64,000 nt of DNA, taken from positions 310,001 through 374,000 of the forward strand of contig JADKHO010000001.1 in assembly GCA_016721765.1 (NCBI GenBank). The letters run 5' to 3'. Within the stretch, counting starts at the first letter, position 1; each line of letters begins with the position of its first letter. The translations under genes were made by a program, and so were the position numbers. The notes below the pieces were generated by a model. It was not told the origin of the DNA. It ran no database searches and saw nothing but the letters and a program-made list of their open reading frames with translations. The DNA comes from Bacteroidota bacterium (GTDB lineage: Bacteria; Bacteroidota; Bacteroidia; UBA4408). Below, in pieces: positions 26,696 through 35,600 of the stretch.

Positions 26696-27928
26696 TTACA
26701 AATTAATAGCTACTTGATTTTTGTTCAGAAGCTTTTTAGTAGGATACCAGGCTGCAACAAAACCAATAAAGAGGACGGTTAGAAGCACCAGCACTAAATC
26801 CAAAATTTCCATTTTTACAGGATATGCGTCTACTACAAAGGAGCCACCGCCCGGCATTTTTATCCAGGCAAAATGGATTTGCAAAAAACAAATTATGGTT
26901 CCAAATATAATTCCGCTGAGTCCGCCTACTAAGGAAATCATCATTCCTTCGGTCATAAACAATTTTCGAATAAATGCGTGTGTGGCGCCCATGCTTTTTA
27001 AGACATGCACATCCTTTTTCTTTTCTATAATTAACATGGTGAGCGAACCAATTACATTGAATGTTGCTATGATTAGAATAAATCCGAGAATTAAGAAAAC
27101 AGCCCATTTTTCAGAGCGCATTATTTTATACAAAAGCTCATGTTGCTGAAAACGATTTTTTACCTGCATGGAATTTCCTGCAAGCTGTTCTATCTGCTTT
27201 TGTACTTTTTGCTTGTCGCTGCCCGGCTTCATCATAATTTCGATGGCAGAAACTTGCTGTGTATAATTCAATATTTTTTTTGCAAAATCAATTGGAACTA
27301 GCACATATTTAGAATCAAAATCCTGTTGAATGGCGAAAACTCCGCTGCAGGTAATCGCTTCCGATGAAAATGCATTTTCGGGATTTAAGGTAGTAACAGC
27401 TATTCCACGTTTTGGAACGTAAATCGAGAGCGGACTTAACACATCATGAATGTTAAGCGAAAGCTTATTGGCAACACCTTGTCCCACTAATGCAAAATAA
27501 GTGCAGTCTTGCTGCAAAATCAATTTACCATCAGCTAGCATGGTATCCAATCCAGTATGTTTTAAATAGCTTGCATCCATGCCCTTTATGGTTGCGATGT
27601 ATTGCTTATTATGGTATTTTAGTAAGGCATTCTCTTCTATAACTCCAGTGGTGTAAGCAACGCCATCAATTGCATTTAACTTTGAATAGAAGGAAGTATC
27701 AGGCATAAAGGTTTTCCCAATTTTTGCCGATATTTCAATATCTGAATCAAATGAATTATAAAGTGAAACAACCAGGTTTTCGAAACCATTAAACACCGAA
27801 AGCACTACTATCAATGCCATTGTGCCTACAGTTACTCCGCCAATAGATATAGCGGTAATAATATTGATGGCGTTGTGCGACTTTTTAGAAATCAGGTACC
27901 GCTTGGCAATAAAGAGCGAAAGATTCAT
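26696..27928 (-). CDS. FtsX-like permease of the lipoprotein-releasing LolC/LolE type
   Basis: A 410-residue ABC permease subunit. An N-terminal helix (about residues 20-45) is followed by a long periplasmic MacB-like domain and three C-terminal helices, with the cytoplasmic coupling segment EKKKDVHVLKSMGATHAFIR. LolC/E proteins extract lipoproteins from the inner membrane with an ATPase partner (LolD), which is not next to it here. Sequence fits the single-permease form common in Bacteroidota. The following minus-strand genes are spaced 21-87 nt apart. Confidence 0.9.
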   Translation of the reverse strand: MNLSLFIAKRYLISKKSHNAINIITAISIGGVTVGTMALIVVLSVFNGFENLVVSLYNSFDSDIEISAKIGKTFMPDTSFYSKLNAIDGVAYTTGVIEENALLKYHNKQYIATIKGMDASYLKHTGLDTMLADGKLILQQDCTYFALVGQGVANKLSLNIHDVLSPLSIYVPKRGIAVTTLNPENAFSSEAITCSGVFAIQQDFDSKYVLVPIDFAKKILNYTQQVSAIEIMMKPGSDKQKVQKQIEQLAGNSMQVKNRFQQHELLYKIMRSEKWAVFLILGFILIIATFNVIGSLTMLIIEKKKDVHVLKSMGATHAFIRKLFMTEGMMISLVGGLSGIIFGTIICFLQIHFAWIKMPGGGSFVVDAYPVKMEILDLVLVLLTVLFIGFVAAWYPTKKLLNKNQVAINL

Positions 27929-27964
27929 ATCAAAATTTTTCTGCCATCGGTTAAATTTAAAAAA

Positions 27965-28771
27965 CTATTTCCAGGCTTTCACAATCAAACCGGTGCCTGT
28001 TGGATGATCCATGTTGGTGTCGAAAAAATTAAGCACGAACGAAATGGGGTATGTTACAAGGTAATAAAAAGGAAGCAGGATATAAAAAAGTTTGGTTTTT
28101 CCGAGCATCGTAATTGGGTACTTCATACTTAGTCTCCATGATATTTTTCCGGGTGTACCGTAAGAATAGCGCACATCTGCTTTGCTGAAACCGGCTGATT
28201 TTAATTTATCGGCAATTTCCTTTGCATTGTAACCATCACGCACGTGCTCTTCGATAAAGGAAGTTTCTCCATCGCCATGCACATCTGAACCGCCTTGATC
28301 TGATGGAGTTGAAATTAAAAGCATTCCACCCTTTTTTAGCGACGCATGAAAATTTTTAAAGACCTGAACATCCTCTAAAATATGTTCCATAACATCCACC
28401 GAAAGGATTAGATCAAAGGTATTTTCCTGTTTAAACACAGTTAAATCTTCTACACTAAACTGAACATTGTTTCGTTTCACTTTCTTAAAAAAACTGGCGC
28501 AGTCTGCCACCTGATCTTCCTTTACATCCACTGCTTTAATAACCCACTTAGGATTAATTCCGGATAGATAGTAGGAATACTGCCCAAAGCCCATTCCTGC
28601 ATCTAAAATCGAAATGTAACTGCGTTTTACTTTGTTCCATTCACGAATTTCTTTGTGAATGTGCCAACTGCGTAAAAGGAGTAAATCAAGTAATTTGTAA
28701 AAAAGAATTCGAAGTGTGGGAGTAGTGTTAAAAACCTTACCTAATGAGCTTTTAATAGGATCGTAAAACAT
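27965..28771 (-). CDS. Class I SAM-dependent methyltransferase
   Basis: A 268-residue protein with motif I ILDAGMGFGQYSYYL at about residues 54-68, motif II KAVDVKEDQV, and the post-motif DLILSVDVMEHILED. A hydrophobic C-terminal segment (about 225-250) suggests membrane association. The substrate is unknown; similar enzymes modify lipids or quinones. It lies upstream of the LolC/E-type permease on the same strand and 21 nt downstream of rbfA. Confidence 0.82.
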   Translation of the reverse strand: MFYDPIKSSLGKVFNTTPTLRILFYKLLDLLLLRSWHIHKEIREWNKVKRSYISILDAGMGFGQYSYYLSGINPKWVIKAVDVKEDQVADCASFFKKVKRNNVQFSVEDLTVFKQENTFDLILSVDVMEHILEDVQVFKNFHASLKKGGMLLISTPSDQGGSDVHGDGETSFIEEHVRDGYNAKEIADKLKSAGFSKADVRYSYGTPGKISWRLSMKYPITMLGKTKLFYILLPFYYLVTYPISFVLNFFDTNMDHPTGTGLIVKAWK

Positions 28772-28792
28772 AGCTTGCTGTAAATGGCTAAA

Positions 28793-29131
28793 TTATTTTT
28801 TTAAAAGGGATTCAATTTTCATCGCATAATCGAGTGAGTCATCAATAAAAAACTCAAAATTTGGAATAATGCGCACCTGTTGTTTGATGCGGTCGCCAAT
28901 GCGTTTCCTAATTTCCTTACTCTGTGTTTTAATCAATTTTAAAGTGGGTTCACGATCTTTCTCCACAAGCATGCTCAAGTAAACCTTTGCAATAGATAAA
29001 TCGGCACTTACACGCACTGTGGTAACTGTTATAAATGCACGGTTAAATAGGTTCCCGCTTTCGCGTTGAAATAATTCTCCCATCTCCTTTTGCAGGAGGC
29101 GTGAAACCTTATTTTGACGTGTTGAATCCAT
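28793..29131 (-). CDS. rbfA: 30S ribosome-binding factor A
   Basis: A 112-residue KH-type protein that opens with TRQNKVSRLLQKEMGELFQ and carries the family core TVRVSADLSIAKVYLSML. It binds 16S rRNA helix 1 during late 30S maturation. It lies 87 nt downstream of der, and both act in ribosome assembly. Confidence 0.93.
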   Translation of the reverse strand: MDSTRQNKVSRLLQKEMGELFQRESGNLFNRAFITVTTVRVSADLSIAKVYLSMLVEKDREPTLKLIKTQSKEIRKRIGDRIKQQVRIIPNFEFFIDDSLDYAMKIESLLKK

Positions 29132-29218
29132 TGCTTTGCAAATGTATTAAAAAGTTTTGTAGCGCTCCGAATACCGATAGTTGTGCGGTTTAATTAAAGG
29201 CACTCGTGAACCGCGCCT

Positions 29219-30523
29219 TTATTTCATTCGGAAGAAAATCTGTATTGGCACTCCTTCAAAATCAAAATTTAGCCGCAACTGATTCTCAATATACCTGCGA
29301 TACGACTCCTTGATTAATTGCGGTTGATTGCAAAAAAACGCAAAGGAAGGAGCCAAGGTTGGCAATTGAGTACAGAACTTAACTTTAATGTACTGTCCGT
29401 TTAACGCAGGTGGCGGATTACTCTGAAAAATGGGCAACATCACCTCATTCAACACATTGGTTTTAATGCGCTGGATGCGGTTTTGATATACCTTAGTTGC
29501 CACCTCAAGCGCTTTAAAAATACGTTGTTTGCTCAAGGCAGATATAAATACAATGGGAACATCTTTAAACGGCATAAGCTTCTTGCGGATGCGCTCTTCA
29601 AAAGTTTTTGTAGTGTTGTTCTCTTTTTCAACTAAATCCCACTTATTCACCAAAATCACAACACCTTTTCGGTTGCGCTCTGCCAAATGAAATATATTCA
29701 AATCTTGTGATTCAATTCCTTCTTTTGCATCCAATACCAGCATGCACACATCACAATTCTCAATGGCTTTGATGGAGCGCATCACCGAATAAAATTCCAA
29801 ATCCTCGTGTACTTTCCCCTTTTTTCGAACACCTGCTGTATCTACCAATAAAAAATCATGTCCAAAACTTTGGTAACGCGTGTGAATGGTATCGCGCGTG
29901 GTTCCTGCAATGTTTGTAACAATGTTACGCTCCTCTCCTACCAAGGCATTTAGCAAAGATGATTTCCCTACATTGGGTCTTCCCACAATGGCAAATTTGG
30001 GTAAATCCAATTCTTCTTCGTCCTCATCACTTTTAAAGGATTTCACTACGTCATCGAGCAAATCGCCCGTACCACTTCCATTGATGGAGGAAATGCAATA
30101 CACATCGCCCAATCCAAGCCCATAAAATTCAGCAGCCCAGGTTTGACGATCGCCATTATCAACCTTATTGGCTATCAAAAAAACTTTCTTTTTGGTTTTG
30201 CGCAAGAGGTTGGCTACTTCGCGGTCGTCGTCGGTAATACCAGTTGTAACATCCACAATAAAAAGCAAAATGCTGGCTTCATCAATGGCAATTTTTACTT
30301 GCTTTCGGATTTCACCTTCAAAAACATCTTCCGAACCGGTCACATATCCGCCGGTATCAATAATACTGAATTCACGTCCGTTCCACTCACACTTTCCATA
30401 ATGACGGTCGCGTGTTACACCGCTGAGTTCATCAACGATGGCTGCCCGGGTTTCGGTAAGGCGGTTAAAAAACGTTGATTTTCCTACATTAGGGCGACCA
30501 ACAATGGCAACGATATTTGGCAC
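29219..30523 (-). CDS. der: Ribosome biogenesis GTPase Der (EngA)
   Basis: A 434-residue protein with two tandem GTPase domains and a C-terminal KH-like domain. The first P-loop GRPNVGKS is at residues 9-16 and the second at about 181; both domains have DTGG or DTAG and NKVD/NKWD motifs. Der is needed for 50S assembly. The initiator tRNA lies just upstream on the same strand, separated by a terminator. Confidence 0.97.
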   Translation of the reverse strand: MPNIVAIVGRPNVGKSTFFNRLTETRAAIVDELSGVTRDRHYGKCEWNGREFSIIDTGGYVTGSEDVFEGEIRKQVKIAIDEASILLFIVDVTTGITDDDREVANLLRKTKKKVFLIANKVDNGDRQTWAAEFYGLGLGDVYCISSINGSGTGDLLDDVVKSFKSDEDEEELDLPKFAIVGRPNVGKSSLLNALVGEERNIVTNIAGTTRDTIHTRYQSFGHDFLLVDTAGVRKKGKVHEDLEFYSVMRSIKAIENCDVCMLVLDAKEGIESQDLNIFHLAERNRKGVVILVNKWDLVEKENNTTKTFEERIRKKLMPFKDVPIVFISALSKQRIFKALEVATKVYQNRIQRIKTNVLNEVMLPIFQSNPPPALNGQYIKVKFCTQLPTLAPSFAFFCNQPQLIKESYRRYIENQLRLNFDFEGVPIQIFFRMK

Positions 30524-30553
30524 GATTACTTATTTTAAATTTACTGTAAATAA

Positions 30554-30580
30554 AAAAAGCCGCTATAAAAGCGGCTTTTA
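30554..30580 (-). terminator. Intrinsic terminator downstream of the initiator tRNA
   Basis: On the minus strand AAAGCCGC and GCGGCTTT enclose a TTTTATA loop and lead into a run of T. It sits 4 nt after the tRNA 3' end, so the tRNA and der have separate transcripts. Confidence 0.85.
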
Positions 30581-30584
30581 ATAG

Positions 30585-30657
<73 letters not shown>

Positions 30658-30773
30658 ATATATCTTTAAGAACTGGTTTTAAATTTTATCCCTCGACTTT
30701 AGCGCGCTTTGTGCTTAAATTTTGGGAGTGCAAATATATATTTTGTTTCTTTGTAATCAAAATAAAAAAACAA

Positions 30774-31655
30774 TTGGCACATAAATCCGGTTTTGTAAAC
30801 ATAATTGGCTGTCCCAATGTGGGTAAGTCCACCTTGATGAATGCGCTTGTAGGTGAAAAAATATCGATTATTACCTCTAAGGCACAAACTACTCGGCACC
30901 GAATTATGGGAATTGTGAGTGGCGACGACTTTCAAATTGTGTATTCCGATACCCCGGGTGTGCTCGCTCCAAATTACAAATTGCACGAAAGCATGATGAA
31001 ATTTGTGAGCAGTGCTTTATCTGATGCAGATATTATTTTGTTTGTGACCGATATATTCGAAGATACCAAAATAGATGCGGCAACCTTAGAGAAAATCAAA
31101 CAAGCTACAGTTCCTGTTATGTTGGTTATAAACAAAGTGGATTTGAGCACACAAGAAAAATTGGAGGAAAAAACTGCTTATTGGAAAAATGAAATCCCCA
31201 AGGCCGAAATTATTCCCATGTCGGCGCTTCGTAAGTTTAATGTGAATTATCTTTTCGATCGAATACTTGCCTTATTGCCTGAATCGCCGGCTTATTACGA
31301 AAAAGATCAATTTACCGATAAGCCCGAAAAATTCTTTGTTTCGGAAATTATTCGCGAAAAGATTTTGAAATTTTATTCGAAAGAAATTCCCTATTCGGTG
31401 GAGGTTGTGGTGGATGAATTTAAAGATGAGCCTACCATTTTAAAAATTCGTTCAGAAATTATGGTTGCCCGCGAATCGCAAAAAGGGATTATTATAGGTC
31501 ATCAGGGAAAAGCACTTAAAAAAGTTGGAACAGAAGCCCGCCACGACTTGGAAGATTTTTTTCAGAAAAAAGTCTTTTTAGAATTGCACGTAAAAGTGAA
31601 CAAAGACTGGCGCGACAGCGATTCACAGCTTAAGCGATTCGGTTATAATTTATAA
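30774..31655 (+). CDS. era: Ribosome assembly GTPase Era
   Basis: A 293-residue protein. The open frame extends upstream across the tRNA gene on the other strand, but the TTG at 30774 gives the normal N-terminus (AHKSGFVNIIG) and normal length. The P-loop is GCPNVGKS at 12-19, with cysteine where N or R is usual; then come DTPG and NKVD, and a C-terminal KH domain with IIGHQGKALKKVG. Era binds the 3' end of 16S rRNA. It is divergent from the tRNA-der-rbfA block. Confidence 0.95.
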   Translation: MAHKSGFVNIIGCPNVGKSTLMNALVGEKISIITSKAQTTRHRIMGIVSGDDFQIVYSDTPGVLAPNYKLHESMMKFVSSALSDADIILFVTDIFEDTKIDAATLEKIKQATVPVMLVINKVDLSTQEKLEEKTAYWKNEIPKAEIIPMSALRKFNVNYLFDRILALLPESPAYYEKDQFTDKPEKFFVSEIIREKILKFYSKEIPYSVEVVVDEFKDEPTILKIRSEIMVARESQKGIIIGHQGKALKKVGTEARHDLEDFFQKKVFLELHVKVNKDWRDSDSQLKRFGYNL

Positions 31656-31663
31656 TACACACC

Positions 31664-32227
31664 ATGTTTGATTACAAAGAGATTCTTACCGTAAGTATGA
31701 TATTGTTTGCCGTGATAGATGTCATTGGCTCTATTCCTGTATTGATTGATTTACGGAGCAAAATTGGATTTATTCAAGCAGAAAAAGCCTCGTTGGCATC
31801 TTTAGCAATAATGCTTGTTTTTCTTTTTGTGGGCGAGCAAATTCTAGGGTTAATTGGCTTAGATGTAAGCTCTTTTGCCATTGCAGGTTCATTTGTACTC
31901 TTTTTTATTGCCATCGAAATGATTTTAGGCATTACACTCTATAAGGATAGCGTGCCGGCCACTGCATCTATTGTGCCTATTGCCTTTCCGTTAATTGCGG
32001 GCGCTGGAACTATGACTACCTTGTTATCGCTAAAAGCGCAATATCACGATAGCAACATAATTGTTGCCATTTGCCTTAATATGATTTTTGTGTACTTGGT
32101 ATTAAAAAACACCAAATACCTGGAGCGTATGCTGGGCCCGGGTGGTATTAATATTGTGCGAAAAGTGTTTGGCGTAATTTTGTTGGCTATTGCAGTAAAG
32201 TTATTTCGCACCAATGCTGGGATGTAA
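31664..32227 (+). CDS. MarC-family integral membrane protein
   Basis: A 187-residue protein with about six hydrophobic helices and the family segments DVIGSIPVLIDL near the N-terminus and IVPIAFPLIAGAGTMTTLL in the second half. MarC proteins (UPF0056) have no established function; the early link to multiple antibiotic resistance was withdrawn. The gene starts 8 nt after era and is probably co-transcribed. Confidence 0.88.
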   Translation: MFDYKEILTVSMILFAVIDVIGSIPVLIDLRSKIGFIQAEKASLASLAIMLVFLFVGEQILGLIGLDVSSFAIAGSFVLFFIAIEMILGITLYKDSVPATASIVPIAFPLIAGAGTMTTLLSLKAQYHDSNIIVAICLNMIFVYLVLKNTKYLERMLGPGGINIVRKVFGVILLAIAVKLFRTNAGM

Positions 32228-32260
32228 GGTATCTAACCTACACCAATTAAGGCAACTGAA

Positions 32261-32416
32261 TCAGCGTAAAGGCTTAAACTTACCAAGTAAAATTTTACCA
32301 ATTACTTTCACGTAATTTCTCCAGCTAATGCTTTTTTTCTCCTTTTGTACCTTTTTTAAGGTGTAAATTTTTTGTTGATGCTCCGAAAAATAATGGAGCG
32401 ATGCTTGATTTTTCAT
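32261..32416 (-). CDS. Possible small basic protein (51 residues)
   Basis: A minus-strand frame from ATG at 32416 to TGA at 32261. The product starts MKNQASLHYFSEHQQKIY and is rich in lysine in the middle, ending GKILLGKFKPLR. No family is recognised. It lies in the 750-bp space between marC and xseB. Codon use is like its neighbours, but no promoter was found. Confidence 0.3.
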   Translation of the reverse strand: MKNQASLHYFSEHQQKIYTLKKVQKEKKSISWRNYVKVIGKILLGKFKPLR

Positions 32417-32587
32417 TTCACACTAATTTATTTGCCGCAAACATACATGTGCAGTATTACCAAACTGGTAAGAAACAATTAAGGATTGTTCCAGTAGAAA
32501 AGATTTTTTCATGAAAAGCAAACAATTTTAATACAGCGACACAACTTGGCGTAGTGGGTTTTCATTTTTGTAAAAAATATTAAACCT

Positions 32588-32710
32588 ATGAACGACTACT
32601 TATTTCTTACCGGACTCACCGTAACCTTGCTGGCGGGATCGTATTTTGTAAAATCAATGGTAATGGCCAGTGTGCAAGTTATTAAAGGAATTTTGAATCT
32701 ATTTGATTGA
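32588..32710 (+). CDS. Possible single-helix membrane peptide (40 residues)
   Basis: ATG at 32588 to TGA at 32710. The product has one hydrophobic helix (LFLTGLTVTLLAGSYFV) and a short amphipathic tail ending NLFD. An imperfect hairpin GGCCTTATT...AATAAGCC at 32719-32739 follows, a possible weak terminator. Small proteins of this kind are often missed; no family is recognised. Confidence 0.4.
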   Translation: MNDYLFLTGLTVTLLAGSYFVKSMVMASVQVIKGILNLFD

Positions 32711-32977
32711 GGGGTCAAGGCCTTATTTATGAATAAGCCGTTTTGCTTCTTTCAAATAAGCATGAGTTACGCGCCACCATAAGCGTTATTTCCTGTTCTT
32801 ATCCTTGTTAGCTAAGCGATGCGCTAATAGCGTGATGATATACCTTTAACGAAGGTTCTTACTTGCTTTTAAATAGGACACTTCCAAAATCATATTTTAT
32901 CATAATCGTCTTAACAAATCTGCGTTCCATTTAAGCCGCCCTAAAAGCTTCCAAAATCCCAAATCCTTAATCCTTAT
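32711..32977. other. Non-coding spacer before xseB
   Basis: Apart from the imperfect hairpin at 32719-32739 I see no convincing open frame, RNA or promoter here; the AT-rich sequence converges on the end of xseB. Confidence 0.5.
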
Positions 32978-33181
32978 TCAATCGCCACTTTCCAATTCCT
33001 TAAGAATCTTATTTACATCCTCTTCGGTGCTGCTGAGTTTGCTTTTACATATTTTTATAAGCAATGCAGCACGTTTCACTTTTTCGGAAAGTTCATCAAC
33101 CGAAATTTCTCCTTCTTCCATTTCGCTAACAATTCTCTGAAGCTCCTGAAAGGCTTCGCTGTAATTTATTTTTTCGCTCAT
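32978..33181 (-). CDS. xseB: Exodeoxyribonuclease VII small subunit
   Basis: A 67-residue helical protein with the family pattern YSEAFQELQRIVSEMEEGEISVD, followed by a helix that packs on XseA. Length is normal. The ATG overlaps the xseA stop by 4 nt, indicating translational coupling. Confidence 0.92.
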   Translation of the reverse strand: MSEKINYSEAFQELQRIVSEMEEGEISVDELSEKVKRAALLIKICKSKLSSTEEDVNKILKELESGD

Positions 33182-34548
33182 GATTTTTTCTTGTTGTCTG
33201 GGTTCACGGTACTTTTTATAATTCCTTTTAAAAGTTGTGTGCTGATTTCATCACCCGCCTTTACTTGTGTGCTCTTTGTGATGGCTTTTCCGTTTAACAA
33301 AGTTATGCTATACCCTCTTTTTAACACATTACTTGGATGTAAAATCGACACATTTTTTTCGAGGTGACTGAGCTCCTTATTTTTATTGATATAGAAGGTA
33401 TTTTTATTTCGGGTTAACTCAACTTGCTGCACGAGGATACTCTCCTTTTCATTTTGAAAAATAGTTTGCACTGATTTTAATACGGTTCGGGAAACGCTCT
33501 TTATTTCGCTGCGGTTGGTGCTCAGCACATTCTCGCAGCGTGAGCGAAAGAGCTTTATTTCGGATTGAAATTTTGTTTTCGATTCGCGCAGCAAACGCAT
33601 TGATTTATCGCTAATCTTGCGTTCCGCATCCTTCACCGGCACCGAAAAATTATGAAATTTTTGGAGCAGGTAGTCGGCCAACTTGGTTGGAGTGATTGCA
33701 TTTGCATGCGATATGAGTTCACTTACCGTTTCATTTGTAGCATGACCAATCCCGGTAAGGACAGGCAATGGAAATAAGGCAATTTCTTTGGCGAGTGCAT
33801 AGCTGTTGTAACAGGAAAGCCCAACATCTCCGCCTCCACCACGTATTATAGCTACCACATCAAAATGTGCTTTCACCTTTTTAATTCTTTTTAATTGAGC
33901 AATAATGCCGGCTACTGCTTTATCTCCCTGCAAAAGGGAAGGAAAGAGTAAATGAAAGAATTTGTAATTCCATTCATTGTTTTCGATTACCCGCATAAAA
34001 TCTGCATAACCCTTACTACTCTCCACCGAAATAATTGCAATACGCTGTGGGAGCAATGGAAGCGGAAGCGATTTATTTAAATTGTAAATTCCTTCTTCTT
34101 TTAATTTAAGAATGGTTTCTTGTTTTTCCCGCTCCAGGTCGCCCAATGTGAAACTGGGATCAATGTCACTAATCAATAGAGACAATCCATGTGCCGGATC
34201 GAAGGTGATTTTTGCGAGGAACAAAATTTTTATTCCATCTTTTAAAGGTTCCTTCAAAACAGCTAAAAAATTGTTGTTGGCATGCTGAAAATCGTCTCGC
34301 CACAAAATGGCTTTAACTTGTGCAATCACTTTTCCATCCTGCTTCTCCACCAACTCCGGGTAACAGTGACCCGATTGTTTGTAAAAATTCAGTTTATTCA
34401 TTTCGGCCTTTACCCAAAAGGCAGAGGTATAGCGCTCCTTAAGCGTTTTTTGTATGCTTTGGCTCACCTCCAAAAGGGAGTAAATCTTTTTATCGTTTAT
34501 TTTTTCAGGCAAGCTACTTTTAGAAAAACAAGTGTACTTAAGACTCAA
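33178..34548 (-). CDS. xseA: Exodeoxyribonuclease VII large subunit
   Basis: A 456-residue protein. An N-terminal OB fold (YTSAFWVKAEMNKLNFYKQSGHCYPEL) is followed by the catalytic region with IIRGGGGDVGLSCYNSY and LTGIGHATNETVSEL, then a long coiled-coil region. Exo VII degrades single-stranded DNA. The frame offers no upstream ATG; the TTG at 34548 gives the longest form, but an internal start nearer IYSLLEVSQ is possible. It is coupled to xseB. Confidence 0.92.
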   Translation of the reverse strand: MSLKYTCFSKSSLPEKINDKKIYSLLEVSQSIQKTLKERYTSAFWVKAEMNKLNFYKQSGHCYPELVEKQDGKVIAQVKAILWRDDFQHANNNFLAVLKEPLKDGIKILFLAKITFDPAHGLSLLISDIDPSFTLGDLEREKQETILKLKEEGIYNLNKSLPLPLLPQRIAIISVESSKGYADFMRVIENNEWNYKFFHLLFPSLLQGDKAVAGIIAQLKRIKKVKAHFDVVAIIRGGGGDVGLSCYNSYALAKEIALFPLPVLTGIGHATNETVSELISHANAITPTKLADYLLQKFHNFSVPVKDAERKISDKSMRLLRESKTKFQSEIKLFRSRCENVLSTNRSEIKSVSRTVLKSVQTIFQNEKESILVQQVELTRNKNTFYINKNKELSHLEKNVSILHPSNVLKRGYSITLLNGKAITKSTQVKAGDEISTQLLKGIIKSTVNPDNKKKS

Positions 34549-34599
34549 AGATAAGCCGATAACAATAGTACAAATTTGCAGTGATTCTTACAATCCAAT

Positions 34600-34637
34600 G
34601 ATTGTATTGCAATCAATAGCGCGACTATATTGCAGTC
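34600..34637. promoter_or_regulatory. Pair of short inverted repeats, possible operator
   Basis: GATTGTATTGCAATC at 34600-34614 and GACTATATTGCAGTC at 34623-34637 fit the shared pattern GAYTRTATTGCARTC. Their centres are 23 bp apart, about two helical turns. They lie 52-89 bp upstream of xseA and about 190 bp upstream of higB, so their target is unclear. Confidence 0.35.
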
Positions 34638-34772
34638 GATGAAGGAATTAATTTTAATTAAACACAAAAAAAAGTTAGCCTATTTGCTTAATGGAATACC
34701 ATCTTAGCTGCAATCCTGACATTATACAGCTTTGTTCTAATTTCGTATACCGATTGAATTCCTTTCCTGAAA

Positions 34773-34812
34773 TTTGGCTTTCATTTGAACTTTACTTACT
34801 TTTGACGTAAGT
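34773..34812 (+). promoter_or_regulatory. higBA promoter with overlapping operator-like inverted repeat
   Basis: TTTG at 34773-34776, a 20-nt spacer, and TACTTTTG at 34797-34804 match the Bacteroidota promoter consensus. A perfect 6-bp inverted repeat ACTTAC/GTAAGT (34794-34799 and 34807-34812) spans the -7 element, where a bound antitoxin would block the polymerase. The higB ATG follows 14 nt later. Confidence 0.6.
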
Positions 34813-34826
34813 ATATAAAAGAGCGC

Positions 34827-35108
34827 ATGATTATTACTTTTGGAGACAAAGACTCAAAGAAAATTTGGGAAGGTGAACGAGTGAAAAGATTGTCGACAGA
34901 GATTCAAGAAATTGCTAGACGTAAACTAAGAATGCTTAACAATTCTCAAGACCTTAACGATTTGCTAATACCTCCTTCCAACAGACTTGAAAAGCTAAAA
35001 GGAAATTATAAAGACTTCTACTCTATCCGTATTAATAATCAATGGCGAATAATTTTTAAATGGAATAATGGTAACGCTGACGAAGTAGAAATTATTGATT
35101 ATCACTAA
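34827..35108 (+). CDS. higB: HigB-type toxin (RelE superfamily mRNA interferase)
   Basis: A 93-residue protein matching HigB: MIITFGDKDSKKIWEGE at the start, LRMLNNSQDLNDLLIPPSNRLEKLKG in the middle, and the core YSIRINNQWRIIFKWN near the end. It is expected to cleave mRNA on the ribosome. The toxin precedes the antitoxin, the normal order in higBA, and the two genes abut. Confidence 0.93.
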   Translation: MIITFGDKDSKKIWEGERVKRLSTEIQEIARRKLRMLNNSQDLNDLLIPPSNRLEKLKGNYKDFYSIRINNQWRIIFKWNNGNADEVEIIDYH

Positions 35109-35420
35109 ATGACAAATGAAATGAAAAAGCTAAAAAACATTCACCCTGGAGAAATTCTTAAAGAAGAGTTTTTAATGCCTCTTGAAATTAGCGCTTATAG
35201 ACTCTCCTTAGACATCGGAATTCCACAGACTCGCGTTTCTGCAATCATAAAAGGAAACAGAAGAATTACTGCGGACACAGCGCTTAGACTTTCTAAATAT
35301 TTTGGAAATTCTGCAAAATTCTGGCTTGGACTTCAAGACGATTTTGACATTGAAGAAGAAAAAGATCAGAAGAAGGCAGAACTAAACGCGATAAAGCTGT
35401 GCACTCGCAACGCCGCATAA
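35109..35420 (+). CDS. higA: HigA-type antitoxin (HTH)
   Basis: A 103-residue helix-turn-helix protein with the HigA signature IHPGEILKEEFLMPL and a DNA-binding helix around IPQTRVSAIIKGNRRIT. A start at the internal methionine of MKKLKN (35121) would be closer to the family norm. It should neutralise HigB and repress the promoter. The last residues (LCTRNAA) look like read-through into a GC-rich element, and the stop codon lies inside it. Confidence 0.93.
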   Translation: MTNEMKKLKNIHPGEILKEEFLMPLEISAYRLSLDIGIPQTRVSAIIKGNRRITADTALRLSKYFGNSAKFWLGLQDDFDIEEEKDQKKAELNAIKLCTRNAA

Positions 35421-35600
35421 CAGCGGCTTTGCGCATTCTTATTTGAGGAGGAATGAAGGTAAATAAGCTTTGAAGTTCGAAGAAAGTTTCTGGAATAAAA
35501 TATTGCAATATAAATTTCGGTAAGGATTTTTTTCTTTATTGTACTATTTTCGGCTGACCGACCACATTGCGAAAGCTCAAAATAAAATACAGCGTTAAGC
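35415..35600. other. attC-like imperfect inverted ends after higBA (tentative)
   Basis: GCATAAC at 35415-35421 and GTTAAGC at 35594-35600 are near-complementary, and inside them GGCTTTGCGCATTC is partly echoed in reverse by CATTGCGAAAGCTC at 35565-35578. The layout recalls integron attC sites, and the higA stop lies in the first box, as is common in cassettes. The distance (186 bp) is longer than most attC sites and the inner pairing is weak. Confidence 0.25.
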
